From contig NW_027476300.1 in NCBI RefSeq assembly GCF_051020955.1, forward strand, positions 186,001-250,000: a stretch of 64,000 bases of DNA, in the 5' to 3' direction. Position numbers and translations under genes: made by a program. The notes under the pieces were generated by a model. It saw only the letters and a program-made list of their open reading frames with translations, was not told the origin of the DNA and did no database searches. Positions 1 to 13,465 of this stretch are shown here, in pieces; position 1 is the stretch's first letter, and every line of letters begins with the position of its first letter. Source of the stretch: Megalopta genalis. Lineage: Eukaryota > Arthropoda > Insecta > Hymenoptera > Halictidae.

Positions 1-496
1 TTTGCAGCTATATCATGTGTTTCGCATGGATTTGCAGCTAACTCGTTCGCTTCGCCTGCATTTGATGCTATATCACTTATATCGCAAGTATCTGAAGCTA
101 AATCATTTGTTTCGCATGGATTTGAAGCTAACTCGTTTGTTTCGTCTGCATTTGGAGGTATATCACTTATATCGCAAGTATCTGAAACTAAATCATTTGT
201 GTCGCATGGTTTTGAAGCTAAACCTTCTACATCGCATAGATTTGAAGCTAAATCATGTGTTTCGCATGGATTTGCAGCTAACTCCTTCGTTTAGCCTGCA
301 TTTGATGCTATATCACTTATATCGTAAGTATCTGAAGCAAAATCATTTGTTTCGCACGGATTTGAAGCTAAAACTTCTACATCGCATTGATTTTCAGTTT
401 AATCATGTGTTCCGCATGGATTTGAAGCTAACTCGTTTGTTTCGTCTGCACTTGAAGCAATATCACCTATATCGCTAGTATCTGAAGCTAAATCAT

Positions 497-1888
497 TTGT
501 TTCGCATGGATTTGAAGCTGTGCCCTCTACTTCGCATTGATTTGAAGCTAAATCATGTGTTTCGCTTGGATGTGAAGCTAACTCGTTTGTTTCGTCTGCA
601 TTTGAAGCTATATCACTTCTATCCCAAGTGTTTGATGCTAAATCATTTGTTTCGCATGAATTTGAAGCTAAACCTTCTACATCGCATTGATTTGAAGCTT
701 AATCATTTGTTTCTCATGGATTTGAAGCTAATTCGTTTGTATCCCCTGCATTTGAAGCTATATCATTTATATCGCAAGTATCTGATACTAAATCAATTGT
801 TTCGCACGGATTTGAAACTAAACCTTCCACACAGCATTGATTTGAAGCTTAATCATGTGTTTTGCATGGATTTGCAACTAACTCGTTTGTTTCGTCTGCA
901 TTTGGAGGTAAATCACTTATATCGCAAGTATCTGAAACTAAATCATTTGTGTCGCATGGATTTGAAGCTGAGCCTTCTACATCGCATTGATTTGAAGCTT
1001 AATCATGTGTGTCGCATGGATTTGAAGCTAACTCGTATGTTTGGCCTGCAGTTGAATCTATATCACTTATATCGCAAGTATTTGGAGCTAAATCATTTGT
1101 TCCGCATGGATTTGAAGCTGAGCCTTCTACATCGTATTGATTTGAAGCTTAATCATGCGTGTCGCATGGAGTTAAAGCTAGCTCGTTTGTTTCGTCTGCA
1201 TTTGAAGCTATATCACTTATATCCCATGTGTTTGAAGCTACATCATTTGTTTCGCATGGATTTGAAGCTAACTCGTTTGTTTCGTCTGCATTTGGAGGTA
1301 TATCACTTATACCGCAAGTATCTGATACTAAATCATTTGTTTCGCATGGATTTGAAGCTAAACCTTCTACATCGCTTTGATTTGCATTTAAATGATGTGT
1401 TTCGCATGGATTTGCAGTTAACTCGTTCGTTTAGCCTGCATTTGATGCTATATCACTTATATCGTAAGTATCTGAAGCTAAATCATTTGTTTCGCACGGA
1501 TTTGAAGCTAAACCTTCTACATCGCATTTATTTTCAGTTTAATCATGTGTTTCGGATGGGTTTGAAGCTAACTTGTTTGTTTCGTCTGCATTTGAAGCTA
1601 TATCACTTATACCCCAAGTATTTGAAGCTAAATCATTTGTTTGGCATGGATTTGAAGCTAAACCTTTTACATCGCATGGACTTAAAGCTAACTCGATTGT
1701 TTCGCATGCAGCTGAAGCTATATCACCCATATCCCAAGTGTTTGCAGCTCTATCATTTGTTTCGCATGGATTTGAAGCTAAACCATCTAAATCGCATGAT
1801 TTTTAAGCTAAATCATGTGTTCCGCATGGATTTGAAGCTAACTCGTTTGTTTCGTCTGCACTTGAAGCAATATCACATATATCGCTAG
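497..1888 (+). other. Longest open stretch (463 codons), repeat-derived, probably not a gene
   Basis: This frame reads tandem decapeptides such as LKLNHLFRMD, LKLNLLHRID, LKLTRLFRLH and LKLYHLYRKY. It opens at a TTG codon, with the first ATG at 506, and closes at a TAG in an E-type unit ending ATCGCTAGTA. The frame is open in the consensus of all five unit types, so length alone is weak evidence. The product would be basic and hydrophobic (Leu, Lys, His, Arg), low complexity, without a recognisable domain or signal peptide. Equivalent stretches recur wherever the array runs without an indel or a TAG. No promoter or ribosome-binding context stands out. I do not call it a gene. Confidence 0.3.
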
Positions 1889-1980
1889 TATCTGAAGCTA
1901 AATCATTTGTTTCGCATGGATTTGAAGCTAAACCGTCAACATCGCTTTGATTTGCAGCTATATCATGTGTTTCGAATGGA

Positions 1981-3755
1981 TTTGCAGCTAACTCGTTCGT
2001 TTCGCCTGCATTTGATGCTATATCGCTTATATCGCAAGTATCTAAAGCTAAATCACTTGTTTCGCATGGCTTTGAAGCTAAACCTTCTACATCGCATTGA
2101 TTTTCATTTTAATCATGTGCTTCGCATGGATTTGAAGCTAACTCGTTTGTTTGGCTTGCAGTTGAATCTATATCACTTATATCGCAAGTATTTGGAGCTA
2201 AATCATTTGTTCCGCATGGATTTGAAGCTGAGCCTTCTACATCGTATTGATTTGAAGCTTAATCATGCGTGTCGCATGGAGTTGAAGCTATCTCGTTTGT
2301 TTCGTCTGCATTTGAACGTATATCGCTTATAACGCAATTATCTGATGATAAATCATTTGTTCCGCACGGATTTGAAGCTATGCCTTCTACTTCGCATTGA
2401 TTTGAAGCTAAATCATGTGTATCGCATGCATTTTGAAGCTAACTCCTTTGATTCGTCTGCATTTGAAGCTATATCACTTATATCCCGAGTGTGTGATGCT
2501 AAATCATTTGTTTCGCATGGATTTGTAGCTAAACCTTCTACATCGCATTGATTTGAAGCTAAATCATGTGTTTCGCTTGGATGTGAAGCTAACTCGTTTG
2601 TTTCGTCTGCATTTGAAGCTATATCACATATATCCCAAGTGTTTGAAGCTGAATCATTTGTTTCGCAATAATTTGAAGCTACACCTTCTACATCGCATTG
2701 ATTTGAAGCTTAATCATTTGTTTCTCATGGATTTCAAGCTAAATCGTTTGTATCCCCTGCATTTGAAGCTATATCATTTATATCGCAAGTATCTGATACT
2801 AAATCATTTGTTCGGCACGGATTTGAAGCTATACCTTCTACATCGCATTGATTTGGATTTAAATGATGTGTTTCGCAAGAATTTGAACTAACTCGTTCGT
2901 TTCGCCTGCATTTGATGCTATATCACTTATATCGCAAGTATCTGAAGCTAAATCACTTGTTTGGCATGGCTTTGAAGCTAAACCTTCTACATCGCATTGA
3001 TTTTCAGTTTAATCATGTGTTTCGCATGGATTTGAAGCTAATTCGTTTGTTTGGCCTGCAGTAGAATCTATATCACTTATATCGCAAGTATTTGGAGCTA
3101 AATAATTTGTTCCGCATGGATTTGAAGCTGAGCCTTCTACATCGCATTGATTTGAAGCTTAATCATGCGTGTCACATGGAGTTGAAGCTAGTTCGTTTGT
3201 TTCGTCTGCATTTGAACGTATATCGCTTATAACGCAATTATCTCAAGATTAATCATTTGTTCCGCTTGGATTTGAAGCTAAGCCTTCTACTTCGCATTGA
3301 TTTGAGGCTAAATAATGTGTATCGCATGCATTTTGTAGCTAACTCCTTTGATTCGTCTCCATTTGAAGCTATATCACTTATATCCCGAATGTTTGATGCT
3401 AAATCATTTGTTTCGCACGGATTTGTAGCTAAACCTTCTACATCGCATTGATTTGAAGCTAAATCACGTGTTTTGCTTGGATGTGAAGCTAACTCGTTTG
3501 TTTCGTCTGCATTTGAATCTATATCACATATATCCCAAGTGTTTAAAGCTAAATCATTTGTTTCGCATGAATTTGAAGCTAAACCTTCTACATCGCATTG
3601 ATTTGAAGCTTAATCATTTGTTTCTCATGGATTTGAAGCTAATTCGTTTGTATCCCCTGCCTTTGAAGCTATATCATTTATATCGCAAGTATCTGATACT
3701 AAATCATTTGTTTCGCATGGATTTGAAGCTAAGCCTTCTACATCGCATTGATTTG
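1981..3755 (+). repeat. Tandem pair of about 900-bp copies
   Basis: Units at 1,981-2,880 recur at about 2,881-3,755 with matching rare variants. TTTTCATTTTAATCATG at 2,101 matches TTTTCAGTTTAATCATG at 3,001. The 1-bp insertion unit near 2,432 matches the one near 3,333 (901 bp apart). The copies differ by scattered substitutions, so they look older than the 1,891-bp series of block III. Confidence 0.75.
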
Positions 3756-5744
3756 AAGCTAAATCATGTGTATCGCATGCATTTTGAAGCTAACTCGTTT
3801 GATTCGTCTGCATTTGAAGCTATATCACTTATATCCCGAGTGTTTGATGCTAAATCATTTGTTTCGCATGGATTTGTATCTAAACCTTCTACATCGCATT
3901 GATTTGATGCTAAATCATGTGTTTCGCTTGGATGTGAAGCTAACTCATTTGTTTCGTCTGCATTTGAAGCTATATCACTTATATCACAAGTGTTTGAAGC
4001 TAAATCATTTGTTTCGCATGAATTTGAAGATAAACCTTCTACATCGCATTGATTTGAAGCTTAATCATGTGTTTCACGTGGATTTGAAGCTAATTCGTTT
4101 CTATCCCCTGCATTTGAAGCTATATCATTTATATCGCAAGTATCTGATACTAAATCATTTGTTTCGCATGGATTTGAAGCTAAACCTTCTACATCGCATT
4201 GCTTTGCATCTAAATGATGTTTTTCACAAGGATTTGAACTAACTCGTTTGTTTCGTCTGCATTTGAAGCTATATCACTTATATCCCAAGTGTTTGAAGCT
4301 AAATCATTTGTTTCGCATGGATTTGAAGCTAACTCGTTTGTTTCGTCTGCATTTGGAGGTATATCACTTATATCGCAAGTATCTGAAACTAAATCATTTG
4401 TTTCGCATGGATTTGAAGCTAAACCTTCTACATCGCATGGACTTGAAGCTAACTCGTTTGTTTCGCATGCAGCTGAAACTTTATCACTCATATCCCAAGT
4501 GTTTGCAGCTCTATCATTTGTTTCGCATGGATTTGAAGCTAAACCATCTAAATCGCATGAATTTTAAGCTAAATCATGTGTTCCGCATGTATTTGAAGCT
4601 AACTCATTTGTTTCGCATGCAGCTGAAGCTAACTCGTTTGTTTCGTCTGCACTTAAAGCAATATCACATATATCGCTAGTATCTGAAGCTAAATCATTTG
4701 TTTCGCATGGATTTGAAGCTAAATCTTCAACATCGCTTTGATTTGCAGCTACATCATGTGTTTCGCATGGATTTGCAGCTAACTCGTTCGTTTCGCCTGT
4801 ATTTGATGCTATATCACTTATATCGCAAGTATCTGAAGCGAATTCATTAGTTTCGCATGGATTTGAAGCCAAACCTTCTATATCGCATTGATTTGATGTT
4901 AAATCATGTGTTTTGCATGGATTTGAAGCTAACTCGTTTGTTTCCCTTGCATTTGAAGCTATATCACTTATATCGCAAGTATCTGATGCTAAGTCATTTA
5001 TTTCGCATGGATTTGAAGCTAACTCGTTTGTTTGGCCTGCAGTTGAATCTATATCACTTATATCGCAAGTATTTGAAGCAAAATCATTTGTTCCGCATCG
5101 ATTAGAAGCTAAGCCTTCTACTTCGAATTGATTTGAAGATAAATCATTTGTTTCGCTTGAATGTGAAGCTAGCTCGTTTGTTTCTTCTGCATTTGAAGCT
5201 ATATCACTTATATCCCAAATGTGTGATGCTACATCATTTGTTTCTCTTGGATTTTAAGCTAAACGATCTACATCGCATTGATTTGAAGCTAAATCATGTG
5301 TTTTGCATGCATTTGAAGCTAACTCGTTTGTTTCCCCTGCATTTGAAGCTATATCACTTATATCGCAAGTTCATGTGCTAAATCATGTGTTTCGCTTTGA
5401 CTTGAAGCTATACCTTCTACATCGCATTGATTTGCCGCTAAATTATGTGTTTCGCATGGATTTGAATCTTACTCGTTTGTTTCGCCTGCATTTGAAGCTA
5501 TATCACTTATATCGCAAGCATTTGAAGCTAAATCATTTGTTCCGCATGGATTTGAAGCTAAGCCTTCTACATCGCATTGATTTGAAGCTTAATCATGTGT
5601 GACGCATGGAGTTGAAGCCAGCTCGTTTGTTTCGTCTGCATTTGAACGTATATCGCTTATAACGCAATTGTCTGAAGATAAATCATTTGTTCCGCATGGA
5701 TTTGAAGCTAAGCCTTCTACTTCGCATTGATTTGAAGCTAAATC

Positions 5745-6221
5745 ATGTGTATCGCATGCATTTTGAAGCTAACTCGTTTGATTCGTCTGCATTTGAAGCT
5801 ATATCACTTATATCCCGAGTGTTTGATGCTAAATCATTTGTTTCGCATGGATTTGTATCTAAACCTTCTACATCGCATTGATTTGATGCTAAATCATGTG
5901 TTTCGCTTGGATGTGAAGCTAACTCATTTGTTTCGTCTGCATTTGAAGCTATATCACTTATATCCCAAGTGTTTGAAGGTAAATCATTTGCTTTGCATGA
6001 ATTTGAAGCTAAACCTTCTACATCGCATTGATTTGAAGCTTAATCATGTGTTTGACGTGGATTTGAAGCTAATTCGTTTCTATCCCCTGCATTTGAAGCT
6101 ATATCATTTATATCGCAAGTATCTGATACTAAATCATTTGTTTCGCATGGATTTGAAGCTAAACCTTCTACATCGCATTGCTTTGCATCTAAATGATGTT
6201 TTTCGCAAGGATTTGAACTAA
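5745..6221 (+). repeat. 450-bp block bounded by +1 and -1 units (example)
   Basis: The left boundary is a 31-bp unit (GCATGCATTTTGAAGC, one extra T). The right boundary is a 29-bp unit (GGATTTGAACTAACTCG, one base missing from TTTGAAGCTAAC). Between them 15 units run one base out of register with the surroundings. The same block recurs near 2,425, 3,766, 7,964, 36,523, 41,145, 46,158, 50,811 and 54,745, and in modified form near 10,122. In both consensus-open frames a stop occurs before the frame is restored, so no frame reads through it. Confidence 0.8.
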
Positions 6222-7050
6222 CTCGTTTGTTTCGTCTGCATTTGAAGCTATATCACTTATATCCCAAGTGTTTGAAGCTAAATCATTTGTTTCGCATGGA
6301 TTTGAAGCTAACTCGTTTGTTTCGTCTGCATTTGGAGGTATATCACTTATATCGCAAGTATCTGAAACTAAATCATTTGTTTCGCATGGATTTGAAGCTA
6401 AACCTTCTACATCGCATGGACTTGAAGCTAACTCGTTTGTTTCGCATGCAGCTGAAACTATATCACCCATATCCCAAGTGTTTGCAGCTCTATCATTTGT
6501 TTCGCATGGATTTGAAGCTAAACCATCTAAATCGCATGAATTTTAAGCTAAATCATGTGTTCCGCATGGATTTGAAGCTAACTCGTTTGTTTCGTCTGCA
6601 CTTAAAGCAATATCACATATATCGCTAGTATCTGAAGCTAAATCATTTGTTTCGCATGAATTTGAAGCTAAACCTACTACATCGCATGGACTTGAAGCTA
6701 ACTCGTTTGTTTCGCATGCAGCTGAAGCTATATCACCCATATCCCAAGTGTTTGCAGCTCAATCATTTGTTTCTCATGGATTTGAAGCTAAACCATCTAA
6801 ATCGCATGAATTTTAAGCTAAATCATGTGTTCCGCATGGATTTGAAGCTAACTCGTTAGTTTCGTCTGAACTTAAAGCAATATCACATATATCGCTAGTA
6901 TCAGAAGCTAAATCATTTGTTTCGCATGGATTTGAAGCTAAACCTTCAACATCGCTTTGATTTGCAGCTATATCATGTGTTTCGCATGGATTTGCAGCTA
7001 ACTCGTTCGTTTCGCCTGCATTTGATGCTATATCACTTATATCGCAAGTA

Positions 7051-7200
7051 TCTGAAGCTAAATCATTTGTTTCGCATGGATTTGATGCCAAACCTTCTAT
7101 ATCGCATTGATTTGATGTTAAATCATGTGTTTTGCATGGATTTGAAGCTAACTCGTTTGTTTCCCTTGCATTTGAAGCTATATCACTTATATCGCAAGTA
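7051..7200 (+). repeat. Representative 150-bp A-B-C-D-E higher-order repeat
   Basis: This stretch shows all five unit types in order: A (7051-7080), B (7081-7110), C (7111-7140), D (7141-7170) and E (7171-7200). A carries AATCATTTGT at bases 11-20, B a form of AACCTTCTAC, C a form of AATCATGTGT, D ACTCGTTTGT and E TATCACTTAT. The same cyclic order recurs through the window. Many cycles omit B, or B and C, so cycles of 90, 120 and 150 bp coexist. Subtypes exist. E occurs with ends ATCGCAAGTA, ATCCCAAGTG or ATCGCTAGTA. D occurs with ends TTCGTCTGCA, TTCCCCTGCA, TTGGCCTGCA, TTCGCCTGCA or TTCGCATGCA. Confidence 0.9.
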
Positions 7201-10200
7201 TCTGATGCTAAGTCATTTATTTCGCATGGATTTGAAGCTAACTCGTTTGTTTGGCCTGCAGTTGAATCTATATCACTTATATCGCAAGTATTTGAAGCAA
7301 AATCATTTGTTCCGCATCGATTTGAAGCTAAGCCTTCTACTTCGAATTGATTTGAAGATAAATCATTTGTTTCGCTTGAATGTGAAGCTAGCTCGTTTGT
7401 TTCGTCTGCATTTGAAGCTATATCACTTATATCCCAAATGTGTGATGCTACATCATTTGTTTCTCTTGGATTTTAAGCTAAACGATCTACATCGCATTGA
7501 TTTGAAGCTAAATCATGTGTTTTGCATGCATTTGAAGCTAACTCGTTTGTTTCCCCTGCATTTGAAGCTATATCACTTATATCGCAAGTTCATGTGCTAA
7601 ATCATGTGTTTCGCTTTGACTTGAAGCTATACCTTCTACATCGCATTGATTTGCCGCTAAATTATGTGTTTCGCATGGATTTGAATCTTACTCGTTTGTT
7701 TCGCCTGCATTTGAAGCTATATCACTTATATCGCAAGCATTTGAAGCTAAATCATTTGTTCCGCATGGATTTGAAGCTAAGCCTTCTACATCGCATTGAT
7801 TTGAAGCTTAATCATGTGTGACGCATGGAGTTGAAGCCAGCTCGTTTGTTTCGTCTGCATTTGAACGTATATCGCTTATAACGCAATTGTCTGAAGATAA
7901 ATCATTTGTTCCGCATGGATTTGAAGCTAAGCCTTCTACTTCGCATTGATTTGAAGCTAAATCATGTGTATCGCATGCATTTTGAAGCTAACTCGTTTGA
8001 TTCGTCTGCATTTGAAGCTATATCACTTATATCCCGAGTGTTTGATGCTAAATCATTTGTTTCGCATGGATTTGTATCTAAACCTTCTACATCGCATTGA
8101 TTTGATGCTAAATCATGTGTTTCGCTTGGATGTGAAGCTAACTCATTTGTTTCGTCTGCATTTGAAGCTATATCACTTATATCCCAAGTGTTTGAAGGTA
8201 AATCATTTGTTTTGCATGAATTTGAAGCTAAACCTTCTACATCGCATTGATTTGAAGCTTAATCATGTGTTTGACGTGGATTTGAAGCTAATTCGTTTCT
8301 ATCCCCTGCATTTGAAGCTATATCATTTATATCGCAAGTATCTGATACTAAATCATTTGTTTCGCATGGATTTGAAGCTAAACCTTCTACATCGCATTGC
8401 TTTGCATCTAAATGATGTTTTTCGCAAGGATTTGAACTAACTCGTTTGTTTCGTCTGCATTTGAAGCTATATCACTTATATCCCAAGTGTTTGAAGCTAA
8501 ATCATTTGTTTCGCATGGATTTGAAGCTAACTCGTTTGTTTCGTCTGCATTTGGAGGTATATCACTTATATCGCAAGTATCTGAAACTAAATCATTTGTT
8601 TCGCAAGGATTTGAAGCTAAACCTTCTACATCGCATGGACTTGAAGCTAACTCGTTTGTTTCGCATGCAGCTGAAACTATATCACCCATATCCCAAGTGT
8701 TTGCAGCTCTATCATTTGTTTCGCATGGATTTGAAGCTAACTCGTTTGTTTCGTCTGCACTTAAAGCAATATCACATATATCGCTAGTATCTAAAGCTAA
8801 ATCATTTGTTTCGCATGGATTTGAAGCTAAACCTTCTACATCGCATGGACTTGAAGCTAACTCGTTTGTTTCGCATGCAGCTGAAGCTATATCACCCATA
8901 TCCCAAGTGTTTGCAGCTCAATCATTTGTTTCTCATGGATTTGAAGCTAAACCATCTAAATCGCATGAATTTTAAGCTAAATCATGTGTTCCGCATGGAT
9001 TTGAAGCTAACTCGTTAGTTTCGTCTGCACTTAAAGCAATATCACATATATCGCTAGTATCAGAAGCTAAATCATTTGTTTCGCATGGATTTGAAGCTAA
9101 ACCTTCAACATCGCCTTGATTTGCAGCTATATCATGTGTTTCGCATGGATTTGCAGCTAACTCGTTCATTTCGCCTGCATTTGATGCTATATCACTTATA
9201 TCGCAAGTATGTGAAGCTAAATCATTTGTTTCGCATGGATTTGAAGCCAAACCTTCCATATCGCATTGATTTGATGTTAAATCATGTGTTTTGCATGGAT
9301 TTGAAGCTAACTCGTTTGTTTCCCTTGCATTTGAAGCTATATCACTTATATCGCAAGTATCTGATGCTAAGTCATTTATTTCGCATGGATTTGAAGCTAA
9401 CTCGTTTGTTTGGCCTGCAGTTGAATCTATATCACTTATATCGCAAGTATTTGAAGCAAAATCATTTGTTCCGCATCGATTTGAAGCTAAGCCTTCTACT
9501 TCGAATTGATTTGAAGCTAAATCATTTGTTTCGCTTGAGTGTGTAGCTAGCTCGTTTGTTTCGTCTGCATTTGAAGCTATATCACTTATATCCCAAATGT
9601 GTGAAGCTACATCATTTGTTTCCCTTGGATTTTAAGCTAAACGATCTACATCGCATTGATTTGAAGCTAAATCATGTGTTTTGCTTGCATTTGAAGCTAA
9701 CTCGTTTGTTTCCCCTGCATTTGAAGCTATATTACTTATATCGCAAGTTCATGTGCTAAATCATGTGTTTCGCTTTGACTTGAAGGTATACCTTCTACAT
9801 CGCATTGATTTGCAGCTAAATTATGTGTTTCGCATGGAATGAATCTTACTCGTTTGTTTCGCCTGCATTTGAAGCTATATCACTTATATCGCAAGCATTT
9901 GAAGCTAAATCATTTGTTCCGCATGGATTTGAAGCTAAGCCTTCTACATCGCATTTATTTGAAGCATAATCATGTGTGTCGCATGGAGTTGAAGCCAGCT
10001 CGTTTGTTTCGTCTGTATTTGAACGTATATCGCTTATAACGCAATTATCTGAAGATAAATCATTTGTTCCGCATGGATTTGAAGCTAAGCCTTCTACTTC
10101 GCATTGATTTGAAGCTAAATCATGTGTATCGCATGCATTTTGAAGCTAACTCGTTTGATTCGTCTGCATTTGAAGCTATCTCACTTATATCCCGAGTGTT

Positions 10201-12271
10201 TGATGCTAAATCATTTGTTTCGCATGGATTTGTATCTAAACCTTCTACATCGCATTGATTTGATGCTAAATCATGTGTTTCGCTTGGATGTGAAGCTAAC
10301 TCATTTGTTTCGTCTGCATTTGAAGCTATATCACTTATATCCCAAGTGTTTGAAGCTAAATCATTTGTTTCGCATGAATTTGAAGCTATACCTTCTACAT
10401 CGCATTGGTTTTGAAGCTTAATCATGTGTTTCACATGGATTTGAAGCTAATTCGTTTCTATCCCCTGCATTTGAAGCTATATAATTTATATCGCAAGTAT
10501 CTGATAATAAATCATTTGTTTCGCATGGATTTGAAGCTAAACCTTCTACATCGCATTGCTTTGCATCTAAATGATGTTTTTCGCAAGGATTTGAACTAAC
10601 TCGTTTGTTTCCCCTGCATTTCAAGCTATATCACTTATATCGCAAGTATCTGAAGCTAAATCATTTGTGCCTCATGGATTTGAAGCTAAAGCTTCTACAT
10701 CGCATTGATTTGCAGCTAAATCATGTGTTTCGCATGGATTTGAAGCTAACTCGTTTGATTTGTCTGCATTTAAAGCTATATCACTTATATCCCAATTGTT
10801 TGAAGCTAAATCATGTGTTTCGCTTGTATTTGAAACTAGCTTGTTTGTTTCGTCTGCATTGGAAGCTATATCACTTATATCGCAAGTGTTTGAAGCTCAA
10901 TAATTTGTCTCGCATGGATTTCAAGCTAAACCCTCTACATCGCATTGATTTGAAGCTAAATCACGTGTTCCGCTTGGATTTGAAGCTAAACCTTCTACAT
11001 TGCATTGATTGACACTAAATCATCTGATTCGCTTGGATTTGTATCTAACTCGTTTCTTCCGTCTGCATTTGAAGCTATATCACTTATATCGCAAGTATCT
11101 GAACCTAAATCATTTGTTTCTCATGGATTTCAAGATAAGCCTTCTTCCTCGCTTTAATTTGAAGCTAAGTCATTTGCGTCGCATGGATTTGAAGCTAAAC
11201 CTTCTACATAACATTGATTTGACGCTTAATCATGTGTTTTGCATGGATTTGAAGCTAACTCGTTTGTTTCCCCTGCATTTGAAGCTATATCACTTATATC
11301 GCAAGTATCTGATGCTAAATCATTTGTGTTGTATAGATTTGAGGCTACACCGTCCACATAACATTGATTTGAAGCTTAACCATGTGTTTTGCATGCATTT
11401 GAAGCTAACTCGTTTGTTTCCCCTGCATTTCAAGCTATATCACTTTTATCGCAAGTATCTGATGCTAAATCATTTGTTTCGCATGGATTTGAAGCTAAAC
11501 ATTCTACATCGCTTTGATTTGCATCTAAATCATGTGTTTCGCATGGACTTCAAGCTAAACCTTCTACTTTCGCATTGATTTGAAGCTGACTCGTTTGTTT
11601 CGTCCGCATTTGATGCTATATCACTTATATCCCAACTGTTTGTAGCTAAATCATTTGTATTGCATGGATTTGAACTGGTTCGTTTTCCCTGCATTTGAAG
11701 CTATATCACTTATATCGCAAGTATCTGAAGCCAAATCATTTGTGTTTTATGGATTTGAAGCTACACCTTCCACATAACATGGATCTGAAGCTTAACCATG
11801 TGTTTTGCATGGATTTGAAGCTAACTCGTTTGTTTCCCCTGCATTTGAAGCTATATCACATTTATCCCAAGTGTTTGAAGCTCAATGATTTGCTTCGCAT
11901 GGATTTGAAGCTAATCCTTCTACATCGCATTGATTTGAAGCTAAATCATGTGTTTTTCATGGATTTGAAGCTAACTCGTTTGTGTCCCCTGCATTTGAAG
12001 CTATATCCCTTATATCGCATGTATCTGATGCTAAATCATTAGTGTCGCATGGATTTGAAGCTAAACCTTCTACATCGCATTGATTTCAAGCTAAATCATG
12101 TGATTCGCTTGGATTGGAAACTAACTCGTTTATTTCGTCCGAATTTGAAGCTGTATCACTTATACCGCTAGTATCTGAAGCTAAATCATGTGCTTCGCAT
12201 GGATTTGAAGCTAACTCGTTTGTTTCGTCTGCATTTGAAGCCATGTCACATATAGCCCAAGTGTTTGAATC

Positions 12272-12994
12272 TCAATCATTTGATTCGCATGGATTTGAAG
12301 CTAATCCTTCTACATCGCATTGATTTGATGCTAAATCGTGTGTTTCGCATGGATTTGAAGCTAACTTGTTAGTCTCGACTGCACTTGAAGCTATATCACT
12401 TATTTCGATAGTATCTAAAGCTAAATCATTTGTATCGCATGGATTTGAAGCTAAACTTTCTACATCGCATTGACTTGAAGCTAAATCATGTGATTCACTT
12501 GCATTGGAAGCTAACTCGTTTGTTTCGTCTGCATTTGAAGCTATGCCACTTATATCGCAAGTATCTGAAGCTAAATCATTGGTTCCGCATGGATTTGAAG
12601 CTAAACTTTCTACATCGCATTGATTTGAAGCTAGATCATGTGATTCGCTTGGATTGGAAGCTAACTCGTTTATTTCGTCTGCATTTGAAGCTGTATCACT
12701 TATATCGCTAGTATCTGAAGCTAAATCATGTGCATCGCTTGAATTGGAAGCTAACTCGTTTGTTTCGTCTGCATTTAAAGTTATGCCACTTATATCGCAA
12801 GTATCTGAAGCTAAATCATTGGTTTCGCATGGATTTGAAGCTAAACCTTCTACATCGCATTGATTCGAAGCTAAATCATGTGTTTCGCATGGATTTGGAG
12901 CTAACCCGTTTGTTTCGCCTGCATTTGAAGCTATGTCACTTACATCGCAAGTATTTAAAGCTAAATCATTTCTTTCGCATGGATTTGAAGCCAA
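12272..12994 (-). other. Longest SNPCETNDLA-frame open stretch in block I (240 codons)
   Basis: The minus strand reads acidic decapeptides with a regular cysteine: SNPCETNDLA, SNQCDVEGLA, SDTCDISDIA, SNADETNELA. It opens at TTG, since this frame has few ATG codons. Differences between unit types are mostly conservative at protein level (D/E, N/D, L/I), which could reflect an ancestral coding repeat. Neighbouring copies of the same frame carry TAA (from TTA or TCA), TGA and frameshifts, so it is closed on both sides. A hypothetical product would be a low-complexity acidic repeat protein with Cys at every tenth residue. No known family is recognised. Confidence 0.3.
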
Positions 12995-13465
12995 ACCTCC
13001 TACATCGCATTGATTTGAAGCTAAATCATGTGCTTCGCATGGATTTGAAGCTAAGCTTTCTACGTCGCATTGGTGTGAAGCTAAATGATGTGTATCGCAT
13101 GGATTTTGAAGCTAACTCGTTTGATTCGTCTGCATTTGAAGAAATATCACTTATATCCCAAGTGTTTGAAGCTAAATCATTTGTTTCGCTTGGATTTGAA
13201 GCTAAACCTTCTACATCGCATTGATTTGAAACTAAATCATGTGATTCGCTTGGATTGGAAACTAAGTCGTCTATTTCGTCTGCAGTTGAAGCTGTATCAC
13301 ATATATCGCAAGTATCTGAAGCTAAGTCATTTGTGTCTCATGGATTTGAAGCTAAACCTTCTACATAGCGTTGATTTGCAGCTAAATCATGTATTTCGCA
13401 TGGATTTGAAGCTAACTCGTTTGTTTCGTCTGCATTTGAAGCTATATCACTTATATCCCAACTGA

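Larger units (their letters stand above)
3760..10600 (+). repeat. About 2-kb higher-order repeat, three copies plus a partial
   Basis: The same unit series with shared private variants starts near 3,760, 5,739, 7,958 and 10,116, giving spacings of 1,979, 2,219 and 2,158 bp. Shared landmarks are the insertion unit GCATGCATTTTGAAGC, the degenerate B unit TGCTTTGCATCTAAATGATG, the 29-bp unit GGATTTGAACTAACTCG and the truncated E-to-C join GCAAGTTCATGTGC. Spacing differences are close to whole numbers of 30-bp units, indicating gain and loss of units between copies. The last copy diverges after about 10,600. Confidence 0.85.
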
